Origin: Streptomyces triticirhizae
Lineage (GTDB): Bacteria > Actinomycetota > Actinomycetes > Streptomycetales > Streptomycetaceae
Reading direction: 5' to 3'
Assembly: GCF_003696235.1 (NCBI RefSeq)
Contig: NZ_RFFJ01000016.1
Coordinates: forward strand, 1 to 51,254
Length of the DNA stretch: 51,254 nt
The position numbers and the translations under genes were made by a program. Numbering within the stretch: the first letter of the stretch is position 1; each line of letters opens with the position of its first letter. The notes below the pieces were generated by a model, which worked only from the letters and a program-made list of their open reading frames with translations, made no database searches and had not been told where the DNA came from. This document shows positions 16,974 to 24,760 of the stretch, in pieces.

Positions 16974-17176
16974 TCACCGCCACCGACACCGTCCACCTGG
17001 CCGACCCGCACGACCTGAACCCGTCCCAGGGTGCGCCGCTGACGGTGTGCAACCTGCTGGCCGCCCGGCTGCCCGACGGACACCGCCTCACCACCGACCG
17101 GCGCGCGGTCACTTGCGCCGACTGCGCCGAGTTGGACGCCGTCGTGGCGCTGGCCCGCACCGCCGGGGGTGCCTGA
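16970..17176 (+). CDS. Small protein with a C-terminal CxxC
   Basis: A 68-residue product from a GTG that overlaps the Wbl stop. It begins MITATDTVHLADPHD and has a single cysteine mid-way (TVCNLLAARLPDGHRLT) and CADCAEL near the end, as in small Streptomyces plasmid proteins that may bind zinc. No family recognised. It is coupled to the next gene by an overlapping stop and start. Confidence 0.65.
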   Translation: MITATDTVHLADPHDLNPSQGAPLTVCNLLAARLPDGHRLTTDRRAVTCADCAELDAVVALARTAGGA

Positions 17177-17412
17177 TGGCCCTGTGGGGACTGATCGGCA
17201 ACGACCGGCAGATGGCCACCACCACGTACCAGGGCCGGGAGTCGGTCAGCGACCGCGCGACCCGCAGGGAGGCCGAACGGTCCGCCACTCGGCGGCGCAA
17301 CGCCAAGCGGTCCGTAGCGAGCGACGCGGCCAGCGGCGGCGGTGAAGCGTTCGCCGACCGCTCCGCCCGCTCCACCACCCGCTGGTACCGGGGCAGTCGG
17401 GGGCGCGGCTGA
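17176..17412 (+). CDS. Small basic protein, unknown
   Basis: A 78-residue Arg/Ser/Thr-rich product starting MALWGLIGNDRQ, with many charged residues and no hydrophobic core, so probably disordered or DNA-binding. The ATG overlaps the previous stop, and its own stop overlaps the next start. Similar short basic genes occur upstream of spd/tra genes in Streptomyces plasmids. Confidence 0.6.
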   Translation: MALWGLIGNDRQMATTTYQGRESVSDRATRREAERSATRRRNAKRSVASDAASGGGEAFADRSARSTTRWYRGSRGRG

Positions 17413-17576
17413 TGAGCGCCCACACCCGCAAGCCTGCCCCCGCCCCACCGACCCCGGCCGAGCTGCGCGCCTCCGCCCGGGTCTCCGTGGCCCGCGCCCG
17501 CGCCGTCCGTACCGAGGCCGCCCACGCCGCCGACCGGCTGGCCGCCCTGCTGGGCACGAACAGGAGCACCACGTGA
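17412..17576 (+). CDS. Very small helical protein, unknown
   Basis: A 54-residue product, MSAHTRKPAPAPPTPAELR onward, whose second half is one amphipathic Ala/Arg helix. Tight coupling on both sides (TGATGA at the start; GTGA with the next gene) supports that it is translated. Confidence 0.55.
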   Translation: MSAHTRKPAPAPPTPAELRASARVSVARARAVRTEAAHAADRLAALLGTNRSTT

Positions 17577-19378
17577 ACATCCCCGACCTGATCGGCCGCG
17601 CGGACCCGACGGTGGTCCTGGTGACCGCCGCCGTGGCCGCCCTGGCCCTCCTCGGCGGCGGGGCGGTCGCCATCGCCCTGGCTGTGCGCTCCGGCATCCG
17701 CCGCCGCGCCCGCCTGGCCAAGCTGGCCACCGACAACCCCGAGGCCGCCACCGAGGCCCGCGCCGCCGACGACCACCGCCGCGCCGGAGTCGCTACCTAC
17801 TTCGCGGCCTCCGTCGCCTCGGCCCTGTCGCTGGTCGGCATGTGGCCGGTCGTCACCGACGTGGTGGCGGAGTCCGGCCTGCCCAAGGCCCTCCACACTC
17901 CCACCGCCGTGGTGGTGCTGGGGTTCCTGGAGGTAGCCGTGCTGGCGTCGGCATGGCGTGCCCGCGCGAACGTCCGCACCACCGGCAGCGTGGGCGTGGA
18001 CGGCGCGGCCCTGTGGGTGCTGGTCGCGTTCTCCTCCACCGTCGCCCTGACCCAGGCCCAGACCCTGACCGGCGCCCTGGTGAAGATCGGCGCCCCGATC
18101 GCAGCCGCATGGATGTGGGAGCGGGGCCTGGCCCCCGAGCGGCGCGCCCATCACGGCCAGGAACGGGCCGCCGTCCACTGGCGCGTCAACCTCCGCCGCG
18201 TCGCGGTGGCCCTGCGGCTGGCTGACCCGGAGGAGGCCGACCTGGCCGAGCTGGCCCGCGCCCGCCGCCTGGGCGTCATCGCCTCCCACATCGTCCGCGC
18301 CCGTCGCCGCCGGTGGGTCCTCGGCTGGGTCTCCCGCGTCCGCGCGGAGCGCGCCCTGATCGGTGCGGCCAAGCGCGGCACGTTCAACCGGCCCGGCCGC
18401 GCACTGTCCCTGACCGAACACATCGGCCTGCGCGGAGCGACTGCCCACCTGGTCGCCGAGGAACCGGCCGTGCCCATGCACCTGTTCACCCCCGCCGCCG
18501 ACACCGAGCCGACCGCCGGTGAGGAGGCGCTGGCCGAGCACACCGCCCGCACCATGCGGGAGGCCGCCGGCCGGGTGCGCGGCCAGCTGCCCGCCGCGTT
18601 CCGGCAGCAGATCCCCCGCCAGGACCCGGCGGTCCTGTTCGCCGACGTGACCCCCATCACCGACGCCCGGCAGTCGGAGCGCGTGGAACAGGCCACCGCC
18701 CCCGGGCCGCCCGAGGCTGCCGAGGAGCCCCAGCAGGCCCCCGGAACCCCCGGCCCCGCCAAGGCACTGGAGGCCGACGAGGAGGCCGAGCTGGAGGCCG
18801 AGGCGGACGACGGCCTGGCCTTCACCCGACACACCACCGCCGCGCTGCGCGTGGCCCGCCAGGGCACCCGAGTGACCCTGCCGGTGGGCGCCGGTGAAGC
18901 ACCCGCCGACGCCTCCGAGGGCACCGCCCAGGCCCCGGTGGATGAGCGACACGACCGGGCGGCCGAGGAGGCCGCAGGCCGCGCCGGTGCCGACATGTCG
19001 GCAAGTTCATCGGGCTTCTTCCCGTCTGGCCTGACCGCCCCCGCGGAGGCCCGGCCGGTGAACCCCGCCGACGACACGGAGACCTCCGCCGCCGACGGCG
19101 CCGAGGACGACACGGTGAACCCGCCCGAGGAGTCCACCGACACCCCCGCGAAGCCGATCCCCGCGCACATCCTGACCCGCACTCCGGAGGCCATCGCGCA
19201 CCTGGAGCAGTGGGAGCGGGACGGCGTGGCGCCGAGCGCCAACCGGATGCGCAAGGCGTTGGGCATCGGCACCCAGTGGGGCGCCCCGATGTTGGCCCAC
19301 GCCCAGCGCACCCGCGCCGAGCGGCCCCGGGAAACCGTCCCTGACCAGGGAGAACGCGGCCAGGGCAACGACCGATAA
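17573..19378 (+). CDS. DUF2637-type membrane protein (Spd-like) with long cytoplasmic tail
   Basis: The 601-residue product has a hydrophobic segment near residues 13-37 and three or four more between about 75 and 185 (YFAASVASALSLVGMWPVV, AVVVLGFLEVAVLASAWRA, ALWVLVAFSSTVALTQA), the DUF2637 layout. The remainder is a charged tail rich in Glu/Ala, ending in a helical segment (HLEQWERDGVAPSANRMRKA) that could bind DNA. DUF2637 proteins lie in Streptomyces plasmid transfer/spread regions, usually next to a TraB translocase, which is absent here. The GTG start overlaps the previous stop. Confidence 0.7.
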   Translation: MNIPDLIGRADPTVVLVTAAVAALALLGGGAVAIALAVRSGIRRRARLAKLATDNPEAATEARAADDHRRAGVATYFAASVASALSLVGMWPVVTDVVAESGLPKALHTPTAVVVLGFLEVAVLASAWRARANVRTTGSVGVDGAALWVLVAFSSTVALTQAQTLTGALVKIGAPIAAAWMWERGLAPERRAHHGQERAAVHWRVNLRRVAVALRLADPEEADLAELARARRLGVIASHIVRARRRRWVLGWVSRVRAERALIGAAKRGTFNRPGRALSLTEHIGLRGATAHLVAEEPAVPMHLFTPAADTEPTAGEEALAEHTARTMREAAGRVRGQLPAAFRQQIPRQDPAVLFADVTPITDARQSERVEQATAPGPPEAAEEPQQAPGTPGPAKALEADEEAELEAEADDGLAFTRHTTAALRVARQGTRVTLPVGAGEAPADASEGTAQAPVDERHDRAAEEAAGRAGADMSASSSGFFPSGLTAPAEARPVNPADDTETSAADGAEDDTVNPPEESTDTPAKPIPAHILTRTPEAIAHLEQWERDGVAPSANRMRKALGIGTQWGAPMLAHAQRTRAERPRETVPDQGERGQGNDR

Positions 19379-19495
19379 ACGACGGCGCCGGACACCCGGC
19401 GCCTGCCAGAATCCGAACGCACGTGCGGGGCCAGGGTCCAGGCGACCAACCAAGCGCCCAGCCCCGCACGGCCACCTCATGGAGGCACAGCCACT

Positions 19496-19756
19496 ATGAC
19501 CGCCATTCACCCGCCCAGAACCCACACGGGCCACAACGCGCCGATATTCCACCGCCGTTGGGGCCGCCGGGCGTCGCGCACCACCTCCACCGGTACCACC
19601 CTGGTCCTGCTGCCCCACGTCCTGCCGCAACTCCCCGACGGCTGGCAGCCGACCGAGGACGCCGAGCGCGCCGCCGCCGAGCAGCACACCGCCACCCCTG
19701 GCCCGGACGAACTGGCCACCCAGGCGCGCCTGTTGACCCTGGGGGCCGTCCTGTGA
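19496..19756 (+). CDS. Small protein, unknown
   Basis: An 86-residue product preceded by GGAGG and an ATG at 19496. A basic N-terminal half (NAPIFHRRWGRRAS) is followed by TTLVLLPHVLPQLPDGWQP and an acidic helix. No motif recognised. It is separated from the DUF2637 gene by 117 bp and coupled to the next gene by a GTGA overlap. Confidence 0.6.
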   Translation: MTAIHPPRTHTGHNAPIFHRRWGRRASRTTSTGTTLVLLPHVLPQLPDGWQPTEDAERAAAEQHTATPGPDELATQARLLTLGAVL

Positions 19757-20448
19757 CCGGTATCGACTGGTGGCGCACCAGCGCACCGCAGCCGACCGCC
19801 CCACAGCCCCCGGCCGACCCGCAGGCCGGGCACTGGTGGGATGCCCTCTACGACGACCCCAGCACCGGCGACGTGTTCGGAGTCAAGCAGCCCGCCGAGT
19901 CGCCCACCGTCCCGGTCAAGACCGAGGAGGCACCCGAAGGCACGGAGGAGGCCGAGGGAGCCGACGCCGAGGAGGCAGAGGGGGACGGGGGCGACTGGGG
20001 CCGGTATGAGCCCGCGCCCGTCGCCGACTGGCGCACCGGTGAGCAGTGGCGCAAGTGGGACGGCCAGCAACTGGCCACCCGCACGGACCAAGCGGCGGAG
20101 ACCGCCCGCAGCGTGTGGCGGTACGGCGGCCGGCACGTCCTGTGGCTCGGCGCCTCGGCCTCCCTCGGCTGGTATCTGGGCTGGCCCCAGTGGCAGCGCG
20201 CATGGATCACCGATCTCGGGGAGGCCGACAGCATCGGCCTGGCCATCGGCGTGGGCGCCGCCTGCGTCGGCGTGTGCCTGCTCCCCGCCGCCTGGGCGCG
20301 TCGCCTCGGCCAACGGCTGGACAACCTGACCGCCGACGCCATCGACCACCCGTTCCGCCTGTTCGCTCCGCTCCTGGGCTGGGTCGGCGCCGTCCCCCTG
20401 GTGTCCGCCGCCATCGGCCTGTGCCTGTACGCCCCCGCCGCGCTGTGA
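19753..20448 (+). CDS. Membrane protein with acidic N-terminal region
   Basis: The 231-residue product begins MTGIDWWRTSAPQ, has a Glu-rich region (residues 55-80), then two or three hydrophobic segments (HVLWLGASASLGWYLGW, IGLAIGVGAACVGVCLLPAAW, LFAPLLGWVGAVPLVSAAI). With the next two genes it forms a trio of small membrane proteins of the kind found in plasmid transfer or phage membrane modules. Function unknown. Confidence 0.65.
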   Translation: MTGIDWWRTSAPQPTAPQPPADPQAGHWWDALYDDPSTGDVFGVKQPAESPTVPVKTEEAPEGTEEAEGADAEEAEGDGGDWGRYEPAPVADWRTGEQWRKWDGQQLATRTDQAAETARSVWRYGGRHVLWLGASASLGWYLGWPQWQRAWITDLGEADSIGLAIGVGAACVGVCLLPAAWARRLGQRLDNLTADAIDHPFRLFAPLLGWVGAVPLVSAAIGLCLYAPAAL

Positions 20449-20459
20449 GGACCAACGAC

Positions 20460-20978
20460 ATGATCATGGAGATTCTGCTGGCAGCCCCCGCCGCCCCGGT
20501 CGCGCCGCCCACCATCGGCGGCAAGATCCTGGGCACCGTCGGCGCCGGAGGCATCGCGCTGGCCCTGACCGCCGCCCTGGTCGCTGGTATCCGCCAGCCC
20601 AAGGCCGGAGGCGGCGGCAAGGGTGAGGGAGGCGGCGGCGCCCGCACTGCGCTGCGCCACCGCCTCACCAGCGATCAGGCCCTATGGACCGCGTTCTGTG
20701 CCGGAACCCTGTACGCCGCCGCCGGGGCGTTCTGGTCCGCGCCTGAGCAGGTGTCCATGTCCCTGGCCCAGGTCATCACCGACGGCGGTTTCGGCTCGGC
20801 GGGCCTCGGCGGTGTCGCGCTCCTGTGCGGCATCTGGGTTGCTCTGCGCAAGCTGGCCCCCTGGAAAGCCGCGTTCATGGGCATCTTCATGGCCACGATC
20901 TGGGCGGCGGCCGGCGGAATCTGGGGCATCCCCAAGTACCTGATCATGGCCGGTGCACACGCGGTGGGGATCGTGTGA
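20460..20978 (+). CDS. Small multi-span membrane protein
   Basis: A 172-residue product from the ATG at 20460, with a hydrophobic N terminus (ILGTVGAGGIALALTAALV), a Gly/Lys-rich cytoplasmic loop (GGGGKGEGGGG) and three further hydrophobic stretches ending IWAAAGGIWGIPKYLIMAG. The size and topology would also fit a holin, but nothing else supports lysis. Its stop overlaps the next start. Confidence 0.65.
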   Translation: MIMEILLAAPAAPVAPPTIGGKILGTVGAGGIALALTAALVAGIRQPKAGGGGKGEGGGGARTALRHRLTSDQALWTAFCAGTLYAAAGAFWSAPEQVSMSLAQVITDGGFGSAGLGGVALLCGIWVALRKLAPWKAAFMGIFMATIWAAAGGIWGIPKYLIMAGAHAVGIV

Positions 20979-22144
20979 TGACCGTGCACGACACCCCCCA
21001 GGAGGAGGCTCTGGAGGCCGCCCCCGCCCCCGCCGCCTGCGGTAGGGGCGGGGGCACGTGGGCGCAGGTGGGAGCCGTCTTTCAGGGCACCGGCGGCCCG
21101 CTGCTGCGGCTGCTGGCGGGGTCCGTGGTCCTGGTCCGGCGCGGTGTCGGCTGGGTGTGGACCGGCGTATGGCTCACCCCCGCCCAGGCCCTCCAGGCCG
21201 CTGCTGCTGCGGCAAAGGCCCAGGAGCAGGCCGAGCCCGCGCCAGAGGCCGCCGGCAAGCGGAAGTCCAAGGCGCAGCGCGCCAAGGAGGCCGAGGCGGC
21301 GGAGGAGGGCAGCGACTGGGGCGCTGTCGGCGGGCGCCTGATCGGCGTGGCCGTCGGCGCCCTGGTGGTCAAGACGCTTGGGGGCATGTGGCCGTTCGTC
21401 GTCGGCCCGGTCGGAGTCACCGCCTGGGGAGTGGCGGCCTGGCTCTACGCCCCCGCCCGGCCGCACCCGTCCGGCCCGGACACACCCCAAAACGATCATG
21501 AAGTGTCGGGGGAGCAGGACCAGGAAGGAGACGACGACCCCGCCGAGGAGGCGCCGCGCTCCTCCCCCGAGAAGGTACGGGCGGCCACGCTGGCCTGGGT
21601 GGCCGCAGTGATCGGCGACCGCAACGGCGTCCACCTGGACGAACTGCTGGCCCGCGCCCACGCCTTCGGCATCCTGCGGGAGCTGGACACCTCCGGTCTG
21701 CGCCAGGCCCTGGAGGCGCACGGCATCCCCGTGGCCGACGGCGTGAAGATCAAAGGCAACGACGGCAAGGCGTACAACCGGCAGGGCATCAGCCGCAGGC
21801 AGCTGGAGGAGGCCCTGGGCCACCCCCTCGGGGACCTGCTGGAAACCCCCGCCCATGCCCCGGCCGAGGCCCCCGCCGGGGCGCCCGTCGCCCCCGCCGA
21901 GGCAGCCCCCGCGCCGGCCGACTCCCACCCCGCGCCATCACCCGACGTAACCACCCCGGCCGAGGCGTCCCCCACGGCCGCACCCGGCCCCACCCCTCCC
22001 CCACTTCCGGGCCCCACCCCTGGGGACCGGGTAGCCGCAGGTAGCGACTGCCTACCTACCCGCCTACCTCCACCGGCCACCGCGCCGGGGGAAGGGGTGC
22101 GCCACCTGCGACTGGTAACCGAAAGTCACGCAACGGAAGGCTGA
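20978..22144 (+). CDS. Membrane-anchored protein with winged-helix-like domain and Pro-rich tail
   Basis: The 388-residue product has two hydrophobic regions around residues 35-65 and 115-160 (RLIGVAVGALVVKTLGG, WPFVVGPVGVTAWGVAAWL). A soluble domain near 195-285 contains EKVRAATLAWVAAVIGDRNG, LDTSGLRQALEAHGIPV and GISRRQLEEALG, which resembles a winged helix. A long Ala/Pro tail follows. Proteins of this shape lie beside transfer genes in Streptomyces plasmids and may tie the membrane trio to DNA. Coupled to the gene upstream. Confidence 0.65.
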   Translation: MTVHDTPQEEALEAAPAPAACGRGGGTWAQVGAVFQGTGGPLLRLLAGSVVLVRRGVGWVWTGVWLTPAQALQAAAAAAKAQEQAEPAPEAAGKRKSKAQRAKEAEAAEEGSDWGAVGGRLIGVAVGALVVKTLGGMWPFVVGPVGVTAWGVAAWLYAPARPHPSGPDTPQNDHEVSGEQDQEGDDDPAEEAPRSSPEKVRAATLAWVAAVIGDRNGVHLDELLARAHAFGILRELDTSGLRQALEAHGIPVADGVKIKGNDGKAYNRQGISRRQLEEALGHPLGDLLETPAHAPAEAPAGAPVAPAEAAPAPADSHPAPSPDVTTPAEASPTAAPGPTPPPLPGPTPGDRVAAGSDCLPTRLPPPATAPGEGVRHLRLVTESHATEG

Positions 22145-22153
22145 CCCAGCCCC

Positions 22154-22423
22154 ATGCCCCACCGCTACCGGTGCAACCAGTGCCGCACCACCTGGCCCGA
22201 GGGACCCCGCGGCCAGGCCGAGGGCGACCGCGACCGGCACCGCCGCCGCACCCACGACGGCGGAGCACCGGACGCAGGCGACGCCATCGACTGGCGCCCC
22301 GTCACACCGCCGTCCGAGCGGGTCAACTGGGGGGCCGTCATCAAGTTCGTGGCGTTCTTCGCGCTCCTGGTGATCGCCAACAAGCTCTGGCCGTACATCG
22401 CCCCGCATGTGGGCAGCCGGTAG
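22154..22423 (+). CDS. Small membrane protein with zinc-ribbon-like N terminus
   Basis: An 89-residue product starting MPHRYRCNQCRTTWPEGP, with one CxxC pair, followed by a charged region and one hydrophobic segment (IKFVAFFALLVIANKLWPYI) near the C terminus. A single-span protein with a cytoplasmic Cys pair. No family recognised. Confidence 0.65.
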   Translation: MPHRYRCNQCRTTWPEGPRGQAEGDRDRHRRRTHDGGAPDAGDAIDWRPVTPPSERVNWGAVIKFVAFFALLVIANKLWPYIAPHVGSR

Positions 22424-22499
22424 CGCCAACCCGCCGCCCGGCCCGCGCGCCGCACCGCCGCCGGACCCCTGACCCCAGACGACCGAGGAGGACACCCTG

Positions 22500-23021
22500 A
22501 TGACCCGATGGATAGAGGACCCCGCCCTGGAGGCCCCGGACGGCCACCGGTGGGTCCGGCCCGCACCGGACGACTGCCCGGCCTGCCCGTGCCACACCCT
22601 GCGCACCTGCGAGGGGCACCAGTGGCACCTGGCCACCCCGCCCGCCTACGGCGACGGCGCCCCGTACACCGAGCCGTGCCCGTGCGAGCAGGCCGCCACC
22701 CCCGAGCCGCGCACCATCACCGTGACGCTGGGCGGCACCACCCGCACCGTGCCGGTGAACCTCCACCGGCGTGGCTGGCTGCTCGGTCAACTCACCACCG
22801 CCGACGGCCGGGACGGCGCCGTGTTCGCCGCCGACGTGGACGGCCGCACCGTCCGCGTCCGCGCACGGTTTGAGCCCGCCACCGACGGCACGCCCGCCGC
22901 CGACCGCTGCACCGACTCCGCCGGCACCCAGTGGGTGCTGGCCCGCCGCGTCAGCCACGGCGCGCAGTTCGGCACCATCACCGGATGGGCCGACCCCACC
23001 ACCGAGGAGACGACCCGATGA
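22500..23021 (+). CDS. Cys-rich small protein, unknown
   Basis: A 173-residue product behind a strong GAGGAGG site. The first 65 residues carry several cysteines (CPACPCHTLRTCEGHQWH, CPCEQ), suggesting metal binding. The C-terminal part is beta-rich. The stop overlaps the next ATG. Confidence 0.6.
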   Translation: MTRWIEDPALEAPDGHRWVRPAPDDCPACPCHTLRTCEGHQWHLATPPAYGDGAPYTEPCPCEQAATPEPRTITVTLGGTTRTVPVNLHRRGWLLGQLTTADGRDGAVFAADVDGRTVRVRARFEPATDGTPAADRCTDSAGTQWVLARRVSHGAQFGTITGWADPTTEETTR

Positions 23022-23410
23022 CCGCCATCGTCCGAGGAACCGCCACGGCGCCGATGTACGCACAGGGGATGCGCAACGCTGCCAATTCCCTGGCGCACGG
23101 CACGCTCCCCGCCGACGGCTTCCCCGCCGTGGAGTACATCGGCGACGTGTACGACACGGTGGGCAGCCTGGACGGCGTCCTGGGCAGCCTCGGTCAGTCC
23201 CTGGAGCAGCTGGGCGCGTTCGTGTCCCGGGAGTCCTCCGGCGGCCGTCTGCGGCACGACCAGGGCCAGCACCCGCACGAGACTGCGGAGGAGGCCGCGG
23301 AAAAGCTGGAGGAGGCCGCGCGGCTGCTGGCCGACGCCCGCCGCGCCCTCGGCGCCAGCCACTCCGCCCTGGGTCACCTGGGGACCGCCGACCCCGGCCC
23401 CGTGGGCTGA
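23018..23410 (+). CDS. Helical small protein, unknown
   Basis: A 130-residue product with an N-terminal TAPMYAQGMRNAANSLAHG segment and a helical middle (SLDGVLGSLGQSLEQLGAFV). It ends in a heptad-like helix (TAEEAAEKLEEAARLLADAR). Similar short proteins accompany Streptomyces plasmid genes. It ends the first long operon. Confidence 0.6.
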   Translation: MTAIVRGTATAPMYAQGMRNAANSLAHGTLPADGFPAVEYIGDVYDTVGSLDGVLGSLGQSLEQLGAFVSRESSGGRLRHDQGQHPHETAEEAAEKLEEAARLLADARRALGASHSALGHLGTADPGPVG

Positions 23411-23540
23411 CCCGCGTCTACGCCGCACCGTGCCGCGCCCCGTCCCCGGCCCGCACCGGGTGGCGGGGCGCCGCCATGTCCGCACCCACCGCCAGTCGAG
23501 GGCCGCACACCTCGGCGCAGGAGCACACCCCGACCCTGTG

Positions 23541-23581
23541 TGCGTCATGTTGACGCACATGCGCTGAGTTGACATACTCAG
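23541..23581 (+). promoter_or_regulatory. Promoter overlapped by two perfect inverted repeats
   Basis: TTGACG (23550-23555) and CATACT (23573-23578) are spaced by 17 bp. The -35 is embedded in TGCGTCA-TGT-TGACGCA (23541-23557). The -10 is embedded in CTGAGT-TGACAT-ACTCAG (23564-23581). Two different operators on the two promoter boxes imply double control of the gene at 23662. Confidence 0.7.
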
Positions 23582-23661
23582 AAATGCGAGCGGCGCCCCG
23601 GTGGTCGAGACCGGGACGCCGTGCCGGACCGCCACCCGCTGAGAGACAGGAGAAAGCCCGG

Positions 23662-24438
23662 ATGACCACCACGGTAACCCGCCGCCAGGCCACCATTACC
23701 CGCGTCCTGGAGCGCGCCGCCGCCAGGGAGGCCGAGCACGCCCAGGCCGTCAAGCTGGCCGACCGCGCCGAGGCCAAGGCCACCCGCCTGGCCGCCAAGG
23801 CCAAGGGTGCCGCCGACACCGCCAAGGAGGCCGCCAAGGACGCCCGCTGGCTCACTCGCCGCGCCGAGGCCGCCGGGGTGGTCCTGCTCGCCGAGGAGGC
23901 CGCCAAGGCCAACCGGCTGGTCGCCCGCCTGGCCGTCAAGGCGACCCGGGCCAAGGACGCCGCCAAGGAAGCCCGCGCCGAGGCCCGCCGCCTGCGCACC
24001 GCCGCCCGCCGTGCCGAGCGTGCCGCCGCACACGCCGCGTTCAAGGCCGCCACCGTCCTGGCCACCACCGTGGAGCGCATCACCCAGCAGGTGGCCGAGC
24101 TGGACCTGGCCCCCGCCGAGCCCGCTACCGAACAGGCCCCGGCCCCCGTCATGACGGACGCCGAGCTGGAGGAGGTCGCCGAGCGGTTCCAGGCGAACGA
24201 CGCCCAGGCCAAGGAGCTGGCCAAGCTGGCCGACGCGGACAAGGCCCTGTTGCGCCGCGTCCTCGGCGCCGGGCAGCGCGGCCGGGTCACCGGCCACTAC
24301 TCCAACACCGGCACCCACCTGGACACCCAGGCCGTGGCCGTCCACTACGCCGCCCGGGGCTTGGTCCCCCCGCGCAAGACCAAGCGCCCCGCGTACAAGC
24401 TCACCGTTTCCCCGGCCGCCGACACCGAGGCGGCCTGA
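23662..24438 (+). CDS. Ala/Lys-rich coiled-coil protein (histone-H1-like composition)
   Basis: The 258-residue product follows AGGAGA. Residues 10-150 are a continuous helix of AEAKATRLAAKAKGAADT-type repeats, highly basic and similar in composition to histone-H1-like or DNA-coating proteins. The last 90 residues look like a small domain (EVAERFQANDAQAKELAKLA...GRVTGHYSNTGTHLDTQAV). A role in binding or shielding element DNA is possible but not shown. Confidence 0.65.
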   Translation: MTTTVTRRQATITRVLERAAAREAEHAQAVKLADRAEAKATRLAAKAKGAADTAKEAAKDARWLTRRAEAAGVVLLAEEAAKANRLVARLAVKATRAKDAAKEARAEARRLRTAARRAERAAAHAAFKAATVLATTVERITQQVAELDLAPAEPATEQAPAPVMTDAELEEVAERFQANDAQAKELAKLADADKALLRRVLGAGQRGRVTGHYSNTGTHLDTQAVAVHYAARGLVPPRKTKRPAYKLTVSPAADTEAA

Positions 24439-24490
24439 CCGCCCCGGCCCCGCCCGCCCTGGGCGGGGCCGGCCACCCGAGGAGAACCCC

Positions 24491-24760
24491 GTGCCCGCCA
24501 CGCCCCGCAAGTCCGCCACCGCCCAGGCCGCAGCCGCCAAGAAGACCGCCACCAAGACCAGCCCCCGCCGCAGCGTCTACGTCCACGCCAGCGTGTGGGA
24601 CGCCGCCGACCAGCGGTGCGCCGAGACCGGCGACGCGGCCAGCATGTCCGCGCTGATCACCCAACTCCTGCGCGGCTACGCCGCCGGAACCATCCAGCTG
24701 ACCGCCGTGGGCACCGCCCCCGCCCCGCCCACCAGCAGCACCGAGGAGAACACGCAGTGA
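24491..24760 (+). CDS. Small basic protein, ribbon-helix-helix-like
   Basis: The 89-residue product has a Lys/Ala-rich arm followed by RRSVYVHASVWDAADQRC and SMSALITQLLRGYAAG. This strand-helix-helix layout resembles ParG/Arc-type DNA-binding proteins. It may act in partition or local repression. Its stop overlaps the next GTG. Confidence 0.55.
   Translation: MPATPRKSATAQAAAAKKTATKTSPRRSVYVHASVWDAADQRCAETGDAASMSALITQLLRGYAAGTIQLTAVGTAPAPPTSSTEENTQ

Noticed and set aside
20460..20978. Holin of a lysis module
   Set aside because: Membrane topology alone is not enough; no endolysin or other lysis gene is near.
12308..24438. A typical AICE (pSAM2-like) conjugation region
   Set aside because: No TraB/FtsK P-loop translocase and no RepSA- or Prim-Pol-type replication protein could be recognised.
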